From Tanytarsus gracilentus (taxonomy: Eukaryota > Arthropoda > Insecta > Diptera > Chironomidae): DNA of 64,000 bases. The first letter of the stretch is position 1; each line of letters opens with the position of its first letter. The position numbers and the translations under genes are program-made. The notes beneath the pieces were generated by a model that saw nothing but the letters and a program-made list of their open reading frames with translations, was not told the origin of the DNA and made no database searches. The stretch covers positions 682,001 through 746,000 of the forward strand of contig JAXRKN010000031.1 of assembly GCA_038502055.1 (NCBI GenBank), in the 5' to 3' direction. This document shows positions 48,319-62,100 of the stretch, in pieces.

Positions 48319-49778
48319 TCAAAACGTTACAACATTAGGACTAACGGTCGGTTTATTGTGAAATGGTTTCACTTCCTCGATGTCGATGTCCTCGCTCATA
48401 TCACTCGAATGTGTCATGCTTGAATTGAAATTTCGACTGCTATTATTGTTGTTACTCTCGACGGGCGATCGAATGTGCGTTGGCGAGGGTGTCGGTGAGT
48501 GCGGATGTATTACGGCGCTATCGGGCGATAAGGACATTGGACTTGGTAGCTGATGGTGGTGATGTTGCGGTGGGTGCTGAAGACCAGCAAGAGATCTAAC
48601 TTGAAGTGCTAATAAGCCACTGTTCATTAAGCGAGCTTGATGCTCTTGAGCTTTTGCACGAAGGCATGCAATTGAGTTGTTCCTAAAATTAACAATTTTA
48701 AAATTTCAAATTAAATTTTGTACTCTTTTAAAATATTAAAATTATCAATGGGAATTTAGGATATTAAAAAGGGTTTAAACGCAAAAAAAATAAAACTCAA
48801 ATTCACCGTATAAAGGACACAGGAATGTCTCGATTGTAGTTGACCCACCTGAACACCTCAGCGTCAGTGTCAGGCGCTGGGTTGAGAGGATAGTGATGAG
48901 CGGACGCGGCAGGATGCGGATGATGAGCTATTGGAGGTGTATGTTGAGAATTACTCGCTTCATGAGGACTGCCCATGTGAAAGCTTTGTGGCCGTGTTGC
49001 TGTCGGTGTACTCATCAAATGTTTAGCATTTTCTAGTGACGGCGTTGCAGCTGTTACCGATGGATGGTGATTAGTTATTGGTGGTGACATTGTCGCTGGT
49101 GAGATTGATGACATAGGTGAGCCATTCGATGTCGCTTTTGGTGTCTTTGCCGGATTTGGGTTCGATGTGGGTGTCGTTGGTGACTTTCGATGATTGTTCA
49201 TGGACGAATTTGTATCGCTTGTCTCGGACTGCTTCTCATCCTCCTTATCACTATTTTCATCGGAACTTTTAAGTGTATCAGCTGCCTCAATGGACTTTTT
49301 GTGCATACCTAAAATTTTAACCGATTAATTTTGTTTGACTTTTTAAACTCTTTTTTTTTCAAATAAATCAAAAATATAAAATTTGTAAAATTTAAAAAAT
49401 AAAATTTTAGCATGAAATAATTTTTTCAAAATATTTTTACCGTTAAATTTTTTCTTTTGTAATTTAGAGACCGTTACATTTTATTTTTTTAAACTTTATG
49501 GTAATTATATTGAAACTCAATTACTTTTTTGCTCCATACCTAGCAACCAAGGCGCAACGCAATCGTTATCCTTTGCCGCCTTAAGGATTGTATCAGGTAA
49601 GGGTAGTGAATGACGAACCATTGCACCATAGAGTCCATACTCGGCCATTATTGTCGATCGTCCCCAACATTTTTCCGTTTTGCGCCACTTTGCTCGTCGA
49701 TTCTGAAGAAAAAAAATTGATATTAAATTTTTGAATTTATTTTATTTTCTTGACGTCGATACTCACTTGAAACCAAAC
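48319..49778 (-). CDS. Vsx: Vsx/Chx10-type (CVC domain) homeobox transcription factor, 3' part only
   Basis: Vsx proteins specify visual-system neurons. Exons in transcription order: 49778-49767, 49702-49540, 49308-48807 and 48682-48319 (stop), giving 346 residues, all joined in phase. The first two encode the end of homeodomain helix 3 (VWFQ, then [11 protein letters not shown]). The CVC domain follows at once ([56 protein letters not shown]). The third exon encodes a long P/S/T/H-rich linker. The last exon opens with an OAR motif ([19 protein letters not shown]), then a histidine- and proline-rich tail ([13 protein letters not shown]) and an acidic patch ([13 protein letters not shown]). 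The first two homeodomain helices and the N-terminus are missing and should lie beyond the window. I cannot separate Vsx1 from Vsx2. Confidence 0.92.
49767..49778 (-). CDS. Vsx: Predicted 12-nt microexon of Vsx (homeodomain residues 47-50)
   Basis: Reading the minus strand, TATCCAG is followed by GTTTGGTTTCAA (Val-Trp-Phe-Gln) and then the donor GTGAGT. The next exon begins with Asn-Arg-Arg-Ala-Lys after a 64-bp intron. Sequence further upstream on the minus strand cannot encode homeodomain helix 2 or the start of helix 3, so the exon must begin at this acceptor. An intron between homeodomain residues 46 and 47 is common in paired-class genes; the second intron after residue 50 makes the exon tiny. 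Confidence 0.75.
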
Positions 49779-51284
49779 CTGGATATTTGTTGAAAAACGC
49801 ATCAATTTGAAAATTCGTGAAAAGAAAGAAAAAAAGAGATTAAAAATTTTTCAATTAAAATTTTTATTGCTCTAGAAATAAAAACTGTTCAAATAGCTTA
49901 GAATTTCTTTCATGTTCCACCACATGATAGTTCAGCCCTCAATGACTTTACAAGTGGCATTTAATCGAAATAGGATTAAAATTCTTTCATTATTGCCACG
50001 AGGGGGTGGAAATTGATGAAAATATTTATCATCGGAATTAAATGATTAGGCATGAACTTCAGTGCGATGCTTCATAAAAGTTGGATTAAAATTGAGGCCA
50101 GTTGTCGACTCTGTCGCTTGTGCAGCATTAATGAGATGAAAATTCATTAAAATTCCTCTTCTATTAAAAGAAGAAAGAAATTTCTCTTTCGCTTAATTAA
50201 GAATGCAAAATTTTCAACTTCGATGTGCAATTTCTTCATTTGCATTTAATTAAAGGCGTGCAAATGACCATTCGAGTAATTTTCCTCTTTTTTATTAAAA
50301 AAAATTATTCATTCGCGTGTCAAATGAAAAAATTCAACAAAATTTTAATCTCAACCACATCAGCAAGTCTATCCTTTATCTCAGATAATCGTAATTTCAA
50401 TTATTGCAACAATATTCTCTCACTTTAAAACATCCCCTCTCATGAATCTCAATTGTAACCTTTGTGTGATAGTCATCAACCCCTGCCCAAAAATTTCACC
50501 CCTCACATGCACGCACTTCGCGTCACTCGACCGGTTGCGAACATGATCAATGAAATATTTACACAATAATGAAGCGTTTAGTGAGTGAAAAACACATTCA
50601 TTATCAGTTTAAATGATTTTTATTCTCGTGAGGGTGCAATTGCTACATATTGTCGATGAGAAGTCTCGGGAGATTCTGACAATGAATTTTTATTAACTGT
50701 AACATTTTAGGCATATTAAAATTGCACCGATTAAACCCTCAAAAAAGAAGAGAAGAGATAATGTGCCGCATCCTCTTGTGACTATTTGCACACGAGCACT
50801 ACAAGTGTAATCTTCATGATGAGATAATTTATTGATAAACACTCGAGTGGATGAGAATGTCGGTGCAGCTTGTTTCTCAAGCTAAAATCACTTCACGCAC
50901 TCAAAAGTTAATCGAATTTAATTTTTTAAGGCATGTGATCGAGTGGATGTTTGTTGAATTCCACAGGGATTTTTGTAGAATTTATTAAGAAAATTAATTT
51001 TATTCATCTGTAAATTATTTGAACAAGAAAAATTCCATTAAACAATTTTTCCATCGTCTCATTATCAAACAGCGTATAAAATGCTCCATTTTACTTTTTT
51101 TTATCTCACCGCAAACACTTGACACCTGAATTGACATAAAATGAGCTAGGTCTTAATGAAAAGAAAATGAAAGAATTAAAAAAAGTTAAAAAATATTTTA
51201 AAAATGTTTCAAAACCCACACGTGGGTGTTGCCGTGTAACCACTTTCTTTTTTCCTTTTTCCCTTCTGGCCCCCTTTTTAAAAG

Positions 51285-51600
51285 CTTCCCAAAATGGCTT
51301 CTCAAAATTCTTCTAAAATGGCTTAATCTTAAAATTCTTCCCAAAATTGCTTCCAAATTCCTTCCAAATTCTTACCAAAATGCTTCCCTTTTTTTTTTCA
51401 TTTTCATTTTTTTTTTATTTTTTTTTTTCATTTTTTCATTTTCCTTTTCCATTTTCCATTGTTTCATTTTCCATTTTTTTTTTTTTTTTATTTCTTTTCT
51501 TTTCCATGTGTTTTTTTTTTTTCATTTTTGTTTCTTTTCCATTTTTTCTTTTTTTTTCTTTTTTTCATTTCTTTTTTCATTTCTTTTGGATACAATTTAG
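51285..51600. repeat. Degenerate short repeat followed by a pyrimidine-rich tract
   Basis: At 51285-51390 a degenerate unit (CTTCCCAAAATGGCTTCTC-like) recurs several times. It runs into about 220 bp of nearly pure T with interspersed CATTTTCC units (51380-51595). The strand asymmetry is extreme: hardly any G occurs on the plus strand. The overlapping phenylalanine-rich frames are artefacts of this composition. Confidence 0.85.
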
Positions 51601-51729
51601 AAATAAGAAAGATCCTGGAACTTTAAAAAATGATTTTTCCTTCCTCCTGGCCGTGCGTATTTTAATTTTGTGTTAGAGTTCAACATCATAAATTAAAATG
51701 CATTAGGGGATACTGATGGATTTTTTTTT

Positions 51730-51945
51730 TGCCGTCGATAAATACGAGTTCAACGACATACATGAAGCATTAACAGGAAATTTGTATGAAAATGGCATTT
51801 AGGGCTGTCCATGGCACGACCTGTGGTCATGACCCTCATAATTCCTAAAATGGCCGAATCTAAATTCATAGACCTACCATTTGGCGAAAACTAGAAGTCT
51901 CTAGCTATCTCAGGAGCCGAGATCTCGAAGGAACAGACAGACACT
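51730..51945. repeat. Dispersed copy related to the 120-bp array
   Basis: The string ACGAGTTCAACGACATACAT followed by GAAGC starts at 51747, identical to the end of each 120-bp unit near 5851-6107. It is followed by AAATTTGTATGAAAA, as in the sequence after that array (about 6236). Downstream similarity is weaker. Both copies are on the same strand and lie inside introns. This supports a dispersed repeat family in this genome. Confidence 0.75.
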
Positions 51946-53047
51946 AAAAAATTGAAATTTAATCAATTTAAAAATTAAATCACCATCTTATCTTTTCTTC
52001 TTCTTCTTCTTACAAAAAACCATAAAAATGTTCCAATTGTCTTTCTCGCTCACTGGCCAAAAAATTTACGAGATTCCGTTCGTCCATAAATTCTGTATCG
52101 ACATCCATAAAATCTCCAAAATAGAGTAAAAATCGTTTTCAATGAAGCGGAAATAAATTTTCCAATAATCAAAGTCCGCCTTACATTCTGCTCGACTTTT
52201 CTTCCCTCGTTTTGGCAAACAACAGCAGGAGCATAAAATTTTGTGGAAAACTGAGAAATTGGCAATAAAAATTTCCTACAAATTGCCATTTTGCTTGTTT
52301 CTTCTCGTTTCAAGCATGATTTAATGCATGGTCGTTTGAGGATCGAATGAAATTTGCTGAATTTGTTAAAACTAATTGAGTGGAAATTTTTCTAAAAATT
52401 TAACGAAAAATTGCAATTTAAATGAACAGACACTTCCCATGAAATATCACTTTAATAAAAACGCGACTAAATAAAACTATTAATTACACATTTTCACATT
52501 GTTATGTTGCAAAATTTTCTCGTCGGGATGTTTTTGTACATCATTAATTGCGTGCATGCGTGCAAGAAGGCAAACCCAAAAATGAGCACAGCGGGTGATG
52601 TTGTTTTGCATGTTACACGAGCGAGATTTATTAACAATGTTTCGACATCGTTCGCACTCCATGAGTCACGTGTTTGTCTTTCTCATCCTTATTTACTTGT
52701 TACATTTTTTATGCCCTGAAAATTTTGTCAATTGGAAAATATTTTTTAATGATCATTTAATAAATCATCCATGATTGGAGTTAAGCCAGAAACTATTGAG
52801 TTAAAAAATAGTTTTTTTATTTACCAAAAAAAGGGATGAAAAATGTTTCAATCAAAAAGAAAATTCTTTTTACAAAGGGAATTTTTGATTTGTCGAGTCA
52901 GTTATTGAATTTTTTAGGGTGAGGTTTTTAAACGTGAAAATAAAAAGGGAAAAATTTAATTCCTTTAAAGTTAAAAAATATTCAAAAACTAGTCGAAAAT
53001 ATTTTTTCTATCTCATCTCACAAAAAACAAGCGAAATAGGGTGAAAA

Positions 53048-53118
53048 ATAGTTTTTTTATTTTCTTTTTTTTTTTTTTTATTTTTTTGAAAAATTTTTTT
53101 TTTTTTTTTTTTTTTAAA
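53048..53118. repeat. Poly(T)-rich tract
   Basis: Almost uninterrupted T, with a run of about 22 at 53094-53115. This may be a decayed poly(A) tail on the minus strand or simple replication slippage; no retroposed gene is visible beside it. Confidence 0.85.
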
Positions 53119-56100
53119 TTATAAATATAAAGTAAGATCTGTGACCAACACCCAAAAATAGGCACTTGCTGCTCATCCGCGTGTACGAATTTGTTCAGTG
53201 GTGTGTAAATGTTTTATGGCATTACTCGAATACTTTATCTCTCTCTCTCCCATCACATTGCGGTTGTTTATCAACCTGTAAATCCTCAATTTTCAATTTT
53301 AGCCGATAATTATTTTTCTATGTGCTCGATGTGAATTCCCACCGAATGCATTGATAATCTAATGAGTAATAAAATCCTATTAGATATTCAATATATCACT
53401 TGTTAGTCTCTCTCATTATTTCACAAATCCGTTATCCGATCTAACCACAAAGGCAAGTCATAATTGGCCGCCGCTGTAGACACGTGACCTTGCGCTCATC
53501 AGTAAATAATGGCACAAATTATGGAAAATATTTTTCTCATTCTTGAATCTTAAATATGGTCACATCGATTTTCATCCTTTTTTTCATCAATCTATAAAAT
53601 GATGAAGATTATAGCACAAAGGACATTTTTATTATGTTGAGAAAGGATGCAGACATGGATATAAAAATCTTCCTTCCTTTTGTGCACTCAAAAGAGGAAA
53701 AAACTTAATTCAATTACTCTTCCTTCGAGCATGCATTAAACTAATGATTGCGTCTGGAACCGAAAATAAAAGAAGGAAGTGAAATCTAATCTTGGCAATT
53801 TGATAAACGAACAAACATTTTTTGGTTATTAAATTTAACAGAGTTTAAATTTTTAACGGATTTATTAAATTTAAAATACACAGTCAAAGAATTCGTTAAA
53901 ATTTCAAATTTAAAAAAATCAAAACTTTGAAAAGTTTAATTTTTTCTTAACCTTCAATTTAAAAGTTTAAACAAATATCCGATAACCATCAATCAAGCTT
54001 GTCAGCCTTATTATCATCATGTGCATACTTTATAATCGCTTAACCATTCGCGAATGTGCCGATCATCAAGTGATTTGCATCATCAAAGCGATACACTCGA
54101 TGAATTTGCATAAAAAAGCGCCACTTTACACATCGCGCTGATGAAAATGAACTGCAATAATTTAATTAAGTGACGAACGGCAAAATGAATTGGCATTTTA
54201 CAAAAAAGTATCATTGAGATGTCCCGAGAGGGAAGAAAAATCACAAAAAGCCATTAAATTAAATTTAATAAACGAATGATAAATTGTTTCATATTTTCCG
54301 AGTTCTCACACAAGATAGCGGGGTCGTTTGTGCGGCAAGTGCCGAGGGTTCATCGTTGATTTTTTATTACCACCAAATTTGTAAATTATTACACTCAAGA
54401 AAGGGATGCAAAATGTTTAATGATGTGAAATGTTTTTGTTTGTACAAAATTTGCTTATGTAAGCTTCAAAGTGTTGCATAAGCTTAGCGTAAAAAAAGGG
54501 ATAAAAAAATTAATTTTTTTCAATTTAAAAGTCCTCAAAGAAAGATCAACATGTATCAACTCATGTCAAGATTTTTTTGCTACCAAAATAAAACTCAACT
54601 TTCACACTTCACCAAATTTTTGCCATGAGAACCTCGAAAAAAAATTCTTCAACATTTCTTTTTTGTTTTTCTTTCCACCCGAACTAGAAAAAAGAAATCT
54701 AGAGAAATTCCCAATAACTACAAAAATAAACATGATTTTTTCTCAAGACCTTCTCGAGTGACTCTTGCATTACAAGACACAAAAGAAGAAGTGACTCTCT
54801 CTCTTCATCTAATTCCAAAGAAAAGTCACTTGAAGTGCGATAAATAGACACACATGAGTTTAAAGAAGAAGAAAGACAAAAGGAGAAAGAATTGCTCGCG
54901 TCTCATCACAATGTGTTTTATGGATGATTTCCACGTCTCAAGTATCATTGGATGTAAAATTTCTTGCTTTGCAACATTTTTGATGGATCAAATTTCATGA
55001 AAAAATAAAAAATTTATTAAAAATTAGTTAAACTATAAATTTCTTGTTAAATTTAAAATTGAGTGAAATTTATGAAGATAGTAAAAGAATTAAAAGTTAA
55101 CTTTGAAATGTTACCAAAGTAGGTTCGAATCCTTCAAATAAAAATTCAGGAAAAATTGATTTAAAGAATTATTATTTTTTTTGCATCCAGTTCATTTAAC
55201 AGCGACTCAAATTTTTCACTTCAATGCGCAACTTTTTAACACACATTTTTCTCTTTATTCTAAAATTAGTAAAAATTAACGAGATTGTGAATTTTTTTTC
55301 TTCACATTCTGTAAGCCTCAACCCGACAATTTTCTCATCACTTTCGACCGTGACCACCTGCCTATTTTTCACAATAAACGTTAATTAACTGAAGTGAGGA
55401 AAAAAGTTGCAACTTTGGTATAAAAAATCAGCTGAACCGCAGTGCTCGAGTGTGTGATGTGTTATGTTGAAAAAGTGCTGTTTCATTCAAATAAATAAAT
55501 AAGAAAAATTCATATATGAACACCGTCACAATGCAAAAGTAAATTCTTAAAGGTGAAATAAAAATGTTGAAGTGGCCACTCAAGTGCCAACTGATCCGAT
55601 ACGATGATTAAAGCATTGTTGAAGATCTTAAAGAATTCTTCCTCAATAATAATTAAATTATGAAATTATGAATTCATCTTTCGTTTTGACACGCGGTCGT
55701 TTAAATGGAATTCTTGGACATTTAATTAATTTTTTAATTTCCAACCCTTGAAATTAATTTTTTTAACCTCACTTGCAAATGCAAATCACGAACGCAATTT
55801 GAACTTGATGATTCCGCTGTTAATCCCACACGAATTAGAAGAGAGATAAGAGGGACATTACTAAGAAAAGTGAGGCTATTACTTATTCACAAGTGGCTAG
55901 AAAAAAGGTGCCACACACAAAGTCTTACTCAACCTACCTCATTTTATTTGAATTACTAAAAGTGAGCATAGAACAATATGGGAGCGAACATGACTTTATA
56001 TTAACATGTATAACTCTCGTGCGAGCGAGCTCATACAAACACTTAAAGTGCCAATTGAATAAACAACGTGAATAAATTTTAATAATATTTTTTAAAGTGT

Positions 56101-59100
56101 ATGTTAAATTTCAAATATGGCTGAAAAAATATGGCGAATAAAGTTTTATTCACCCTTCTTTAAATTGCATTTAATTAACCGGATCGAAAAGTGGCAAAAT
56201 TTTAAAGGTCACGATAATGCAAAAATATACACTGAGAAAAAAATATTTTAAAAGCTTACAAATTAATTTTTAGTTTATTTTAGATTTGTGATTCAAAATT
56301 TTAAAATACGTTAAAAATTAAGAAAAATATTTTTTAACTAAAGTGTAAATTTATAAATTGATCGAATTAATTTTTTTTCAGTGCCAATTCCCCTCAATTT
56401 TTCAAATTTAACACCTAATAACCAATTCTTTGCCATGCCACACACCAGCTGTAGAACGAAATTGTTTTTTCAACAATTTGAGAGACTAAAAAATTGTTTC
56501 ATTCAAGTGGATTCTCATTCGCGTCGAGTGCCTCAGGAGAACTCAATTGGGACGCCTAATTTTCATATTTTTTTTCGTCGGGGATATTATTCAAATGAAA
56601 TATTCTCAAATTAGGCATGAACGATTTCACGAGCGACATTATGAATGGAAGAAAATTCTTCTTTAAGTACATCATCAGCATTGTCGTGAGGAATTGAGAT
56701 GTGCATCGTCATTCAATTAACGATGCGAGTGAGGAAAAGAAATAATAATAATTGAGCTGTGTGAATGTCAACAAATGAAGTCCGATGATGGTAATAAGTG
56801 AGAAGATTTTAACGGACAAAAAGAAAAATTTGCCGAAGAGATTTAATCAAAATATTAAATTTTAATATAAAATAATTTAAAATTTAAAAATCCGATAAAA
56901 TTTAAATTCTTAAAATCCGTTAAAATTATTTTAATGAAGATTCTATAATTTATCGCCTTTCAAGCTGTTGAAGCGTCTTCACACAAATTAATAAATTAAT
57001 GCGATGAAAGGAGAGGCGTTTCCATTGTATCGCTTGACATGACGCAGTAATTGCGAGTGAGCAAAAAAGAAGTGCAAAAATAACTTCCATGATGAAGTGA
57101 GCTCAACTGTGCAACCTTAAATTACATGATGGTGCAATTTTCATTGTTTATTTTTCCTCGCATTCGCTAAAAAAGTGCATTTTGATGCATTCGAGCGCGA
57201 AAGTTTTTTTTGCCATGCACAAATGATAATTATCCACGAATATTCCACGCTGCAGTGAATTTCTTATAAAAATGGCAGCGGCTGATGACGAGATGAAATT
57301 TTTTTCTCTATTGTGTAAACTTTTTTTTTCACTAAATTGCAATGTGCGAACACACAACTTTTATATCCTCTGCAGTAAATAACAATGATGAGAATTTATT
57401 TTAATGCCAACTTCCTGCCATCGTTCAGTGCAGCGCGAAAAAAAGGAGAGAACTTGATGACTGCGTAGAATTTTTTTTAAAGAACTACAATTCATGGTCT
57501 AGCGCGAGAGAGAAACTATTTATTTATTTGTGGAGCCGCGTGTACATTAATCAGATGGTCTCAAGTATCGCTCCGGTGACTGACACTTGAAAATCTTCGA
57601 AGGGCTCTCCGCATCATCTCACATCGATGATGACAATCTCAAGTGAATTATTCAATTAACAAATTAAATAAATAAAAAAGTTTGTGAGAAAAAAAAAATG
57701 AGCAGCGTAATTTTTTGAGGGCTTATTGACTTGTATCATGTCACGAATTTTGGAAATAGAAAAAATTTAATTTTTTCGTAAAATTATAAAAGTTATTTTA
57801 ACGTTTTGAATTAAGAAAATTCCAAGAATCTTCTTCAACCCTCAGTTCTTCACAACCCATAAAAGAAGATCTTAAATCAATAAAAAAAGAATCACAACAA
57901 AAGAGATCACAACGATCGCATTTCTCAACAATTCTTTCTCTTTTTTCTGAAACATCTTCATCACGCTATTGACTGTGTCAGACTTTGTGGATATATCTCT
58001 CGGTATTGTGACTCATCAGAAAGCGAAATCTTTCATCTGTCAAATAAAATTCTGATTGAGGCTCTTGACGGTCATAATTACAGCATTTGGCGAAAGATTC
58101 TTGAATGAAATATATTTCATTTTTTCAATCATGATGATTAAGAAATTAAACTAAAAATAAATCCAGGAATTTTTAAATTTAAACGTTCTTCGAAACCCCA
58201 TGAATAAATCCACAACTTCTATTCTTAATTCAAATTCAATTTAAATTCTTTTCTTATCAAATTAAATTATGTAATTTCCTTTCATTGACGCATTTGACCC
58301 TATTCTAAGTCAATTTGCGAAAGAATTCAATTGAGTTTTGCTATCGTTGATGAATGCAGCACATAAAGTCACCTGCTGGCAACTCAATTGACTTGCAAGG
58401 AGAAATTCTGTCGCTGACATCCAAACAAGCATCACAATCCGGGGGGAATTTGCGGAATACGTGTGTGGGCGTGACGCAATAATTAAAATACAATCAATTT
58501 TCCAATTTTCAGCTTCTTTCTTGTACGCATGAGAGTGACAAGCATTTAATGCCTTCCTTCGCAGTATGATTTTGATTAATTGAATTTTAATTTGAAGAGG
58601 AAGAAAATTAAGATAAAGTCCTTCATCAAAATGGGCGAACAATTTTTGGGGATGCGCTTGAGGTGGAGACAAGGAATGTCTTTTGTGGTTTTTAGTTGAT
58701 TCAAGGGATGGAAAATTTAGAATATTTTTTAAAATTAACAAATTTTTTTTTCATCTAGCAAATCGAGTTCCTCAAAAAATTCATTATTCATTACATCCAA
58801 GCAGCTTAACACAATTAAAAGAGGGTTAATAAAATGATCTCCGAAAACCCTTTTAACTCACATTCTCACCCTCTCAAAAAACACACATTCAACCTCATAA
58901 AAAGCATTTTTCAATTAAGTCAGAATGTAAGCGTTAAAGTTTGTTTTTATGGTGGATAACGAATTAGTGTGAAAATATCACACATCTACTCATTAAACAT
59001 TCATGCACACACATGTGATGATGAAACAAACATGGTAATTTTTCAAATTGTGACGTAAATTAGTCACAGTGAAGGTGACGATGGAATTTTTGCGAGTATC

Positions 59101-62100
59101 TTCGAGGATGAAAACTAGCTGTTGGAATTTTTCAATTTTCAACCCTTTTTTATGGCTGAATTTTATGTGTGAGATGAACATGAGAGCAAATTAAAATTTT
59201 AATACACAATGCACTTTACGGGATGGAATGAAATTCATGAGAGAGATTTTTGCTAATTCAAGGGATGAAATTTTTTTTTAAATTTTTAAACCAAAAATTT
59301 TGTAACTTTTTAAATGATTTTCTGAATCTAAAAAATTGATTTTTTAAATCTAAAAAATTATTTTTAAAAACTGTCAAATTCACCACCTCTGGTTTAACTT
59401 TTAATGTCACGATACATAACCTCAAAATTGTTTTTCTCCGCGTGCATGGACCCTAATTTAACTTTCCACACTCGGAATAAAAATTGCTGTAATTATTTTT
59501 CCGTGTGGAATTTAAATTGCACAAATTACCGTTGCTGGATGTTATTGCCTTTTCCTTTTGCTCCCATATGTGTAACTAATTTTTCAATTTTTAGCAGCGA
59601 GGCAATTTTTCACTTTAACCCTTTTTTTGAGTGAAAAAATTTCAAATTGTTGTTTTTGGGTTATTGGAAAAACAAGAAGCAATAATTTGTTGGTGACGTT
59701 GTGAAAGTTGCTAATGAGTAATTGGAAAAATAAGCCATTAATTAATGGATCATTGGTTGTAAAAGTCATTGTTGATATTTTTGTAATTTGCTTCAATATA
59801 AAAAATTATCAACCATGTGCGCATGTAAAAACACGCAAACTAACGAGCATTTAAGGTAGCGGCAAAAAAGGGTTAAACAAAGAAACCTTCATTAATTAAT
59901 TTTAACTTGCATAAACATTTACTCTCTCACTTTTTCCTTGACTGCGAGACACAAAAAAACAAGTAAAATTTCTCCTAATTGAATTAATTTCTGTTTCTCG
60001 AGTAAAAACATAAATGGCACTTTTCCAACTCAGAATTCTGTCTCCACGTTTTCGGTAAAATTGAATAAAAGCTTCGTGAAAATTATGATTTACGTTTGAA
60101 TGGGAGCCGCGCCATGTTTGTATGTTTCCTTAATTCATCTTTTCTTTGCATTTTTTATTTGCCGCTTGAGAGAAGCACTTGAGATGTTTACGCTGAAATG
60201 AATGAACATTAAATTGCAAGCGCAGAAGAAAAAAATGCCATTTCACTGCGAATTGCGAATGAGGTGAATTGGAATACAGTCAGTGGAGTGAGGAAGGGAA
60301 AAGCAAATAAAAATAGATGTGGGAGTGTTTAAAAAATGTTTAATTTTGCATTTTTGTATTTTTAAGGATTAAATTTTTAATCTTGTATTAAATTATTTAA
60401 ACTTCCTAATTTTTTCGTCCTCACCCCTCACATTTTACTGGATAGAGAAAATTTTTAAATCGAGGAAGAAACTTAATGTTTAGTGAATGATTTAATTATG
60501 CAAATCTTCTGACGATTATAAATGTTGCATTAACATCGTTATGATTCGCAAATTTGCTCTCGTTCTTCCTCATTCTCAACGACCGGCACTCGTTGTTAAA
60601 TAGAAAAGTTATTTACCCTCATTTGTGAGTGTTAAATCATCCATGAATGATTGAGTCACTATCTACCAGTGGAATATAAACACTATCATGATGATGACGA
60701 CAAATATTGACTGAATTTTTTTAACCGTTTTAATTAAATGAATTTTCTATTTTGAGACTTATGCAATGAATTTTTTTGGTTAATTCTTCTGAGGATTCGA
60801 ACGAGCAGCAGAAGCAATTTTTTGCATTCATATTGCAAAGAAACCCCGGGAATTCACATCGTTCCCCTTTCAAACCAAATAGACACACATATTGCTGTTT
60901 AGAACCAGCAAACACGACGTATTTATGTTACAATTTTCAATTTTCTAACCATTCCGACATGTGCTCTTATACACTCGAGATTGTGCCGAAGTGGGAGAGG
61001 AAGGAAGAATTTTGTTTACAATGCAATTTGCTATTTGTATAAAAAAGATTTTTTTGCCATCTCAACTTGATGATTTTTTTGTGCTCGTGAAATTTGAATT
61101 TCTGTGTCAGAATAAAATCAGCAAGGGAAGGAATTTTTTAACAAAATTTTTCCACCTCAACATAATTTTGAAATTATTTAACCTCAAAAAACAATACAAA
61201 AGCCTCAAGTTGTATTTTATTCACGTTCATTCGATTCAATTTACATTCGCATCGAGTAGTGAGAAATTTCTCCATTTAACAGCACTTTTTAGGTTCAACA
61301 AAACCAAAAAAAATTCATTTTATAGGTTAAGCTACAATTTTTGTTCTCTCGAGTACCGCATGAGAGTAAGACACACTCGAAAAAAGGGTTCTGGTTGCCG
61401 AAAATGCCTCATAAAACTTTCACGAACTAAAATTACTTTCGTTGCTAAAGGATAATTGAATAGATGATGATGATGTTGTTATTGTACATTCATCTCATCG
61501 GGGATTATTAACTTTTTAAGGGATTTCTCGGATTTTACGCCTTTTGTCTTTATTAAGAGCTATAAATAAGCTAGGCACATACGTGGAGGAAAAAGTAATT
61601 GTAAATGTGAGTTGAAGATAGAGAAAAAGGTTCGATGGTGGCAATAAATTTTGGTAGGAACCTCCTTGAAATAAAATTAGGGTTTGTACGGTTGTTAAGT
61701 ATTTAACGATTTTCATTTTCAAGCAATATAAATAAATTTCTGTTTTAAATTCAATCAAAATTCTTCGTCATTTTCTACAATCAAATTTATTTATTTCAAG
61801 GCGGTTACTTTTGAGCACATTATTAAATTTTCCTCATTTTCATTCAACAAAAAGAAAAGCAGGAAAATTCTCATTATCTCATTTATTAATTTCTCAATTT
61901 CCCCCATTGCATTGAAACATTTTCGTCGGAGGAAAAAATATTATGATGGCGGATGATAAAATTTTCTCTACAGACAGACGGAAAATATTAAATGTATCAC
62001 ATTTCGAGTTTCCTCAATTTCAAGAGTGCATTAAAATTGCAAAATTAGGAAAATGGCTTTCAAATTCAAATGTTGAAGAGGAAATTGGGGGAGGAAGTTG

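Noticed and set aside
51226..51676. Long phenylalanine-rich open frames
   Set aside because: They are produced by the T-rich tract and are not protein-like.
55122..55132. GGTTCGAATCC, a perfect tRNA T-arm/B-box match
   Set aside because: No A-box, anticodon arm or complementary acceptor stem can be placed upstream at the right spacing; it is a chance match.
58310..58741. 143-residue open frame on the minus strand
   Set aside because: No recognisable motif, unusual composition and no splice context; it lies in the presumed Vsx intron.
60961..61455. 164-residue plus-strand open frame
   Set aside because: Low-complexity F/K/L composition typical of AT-rich random frames, with no homology I can recognise.
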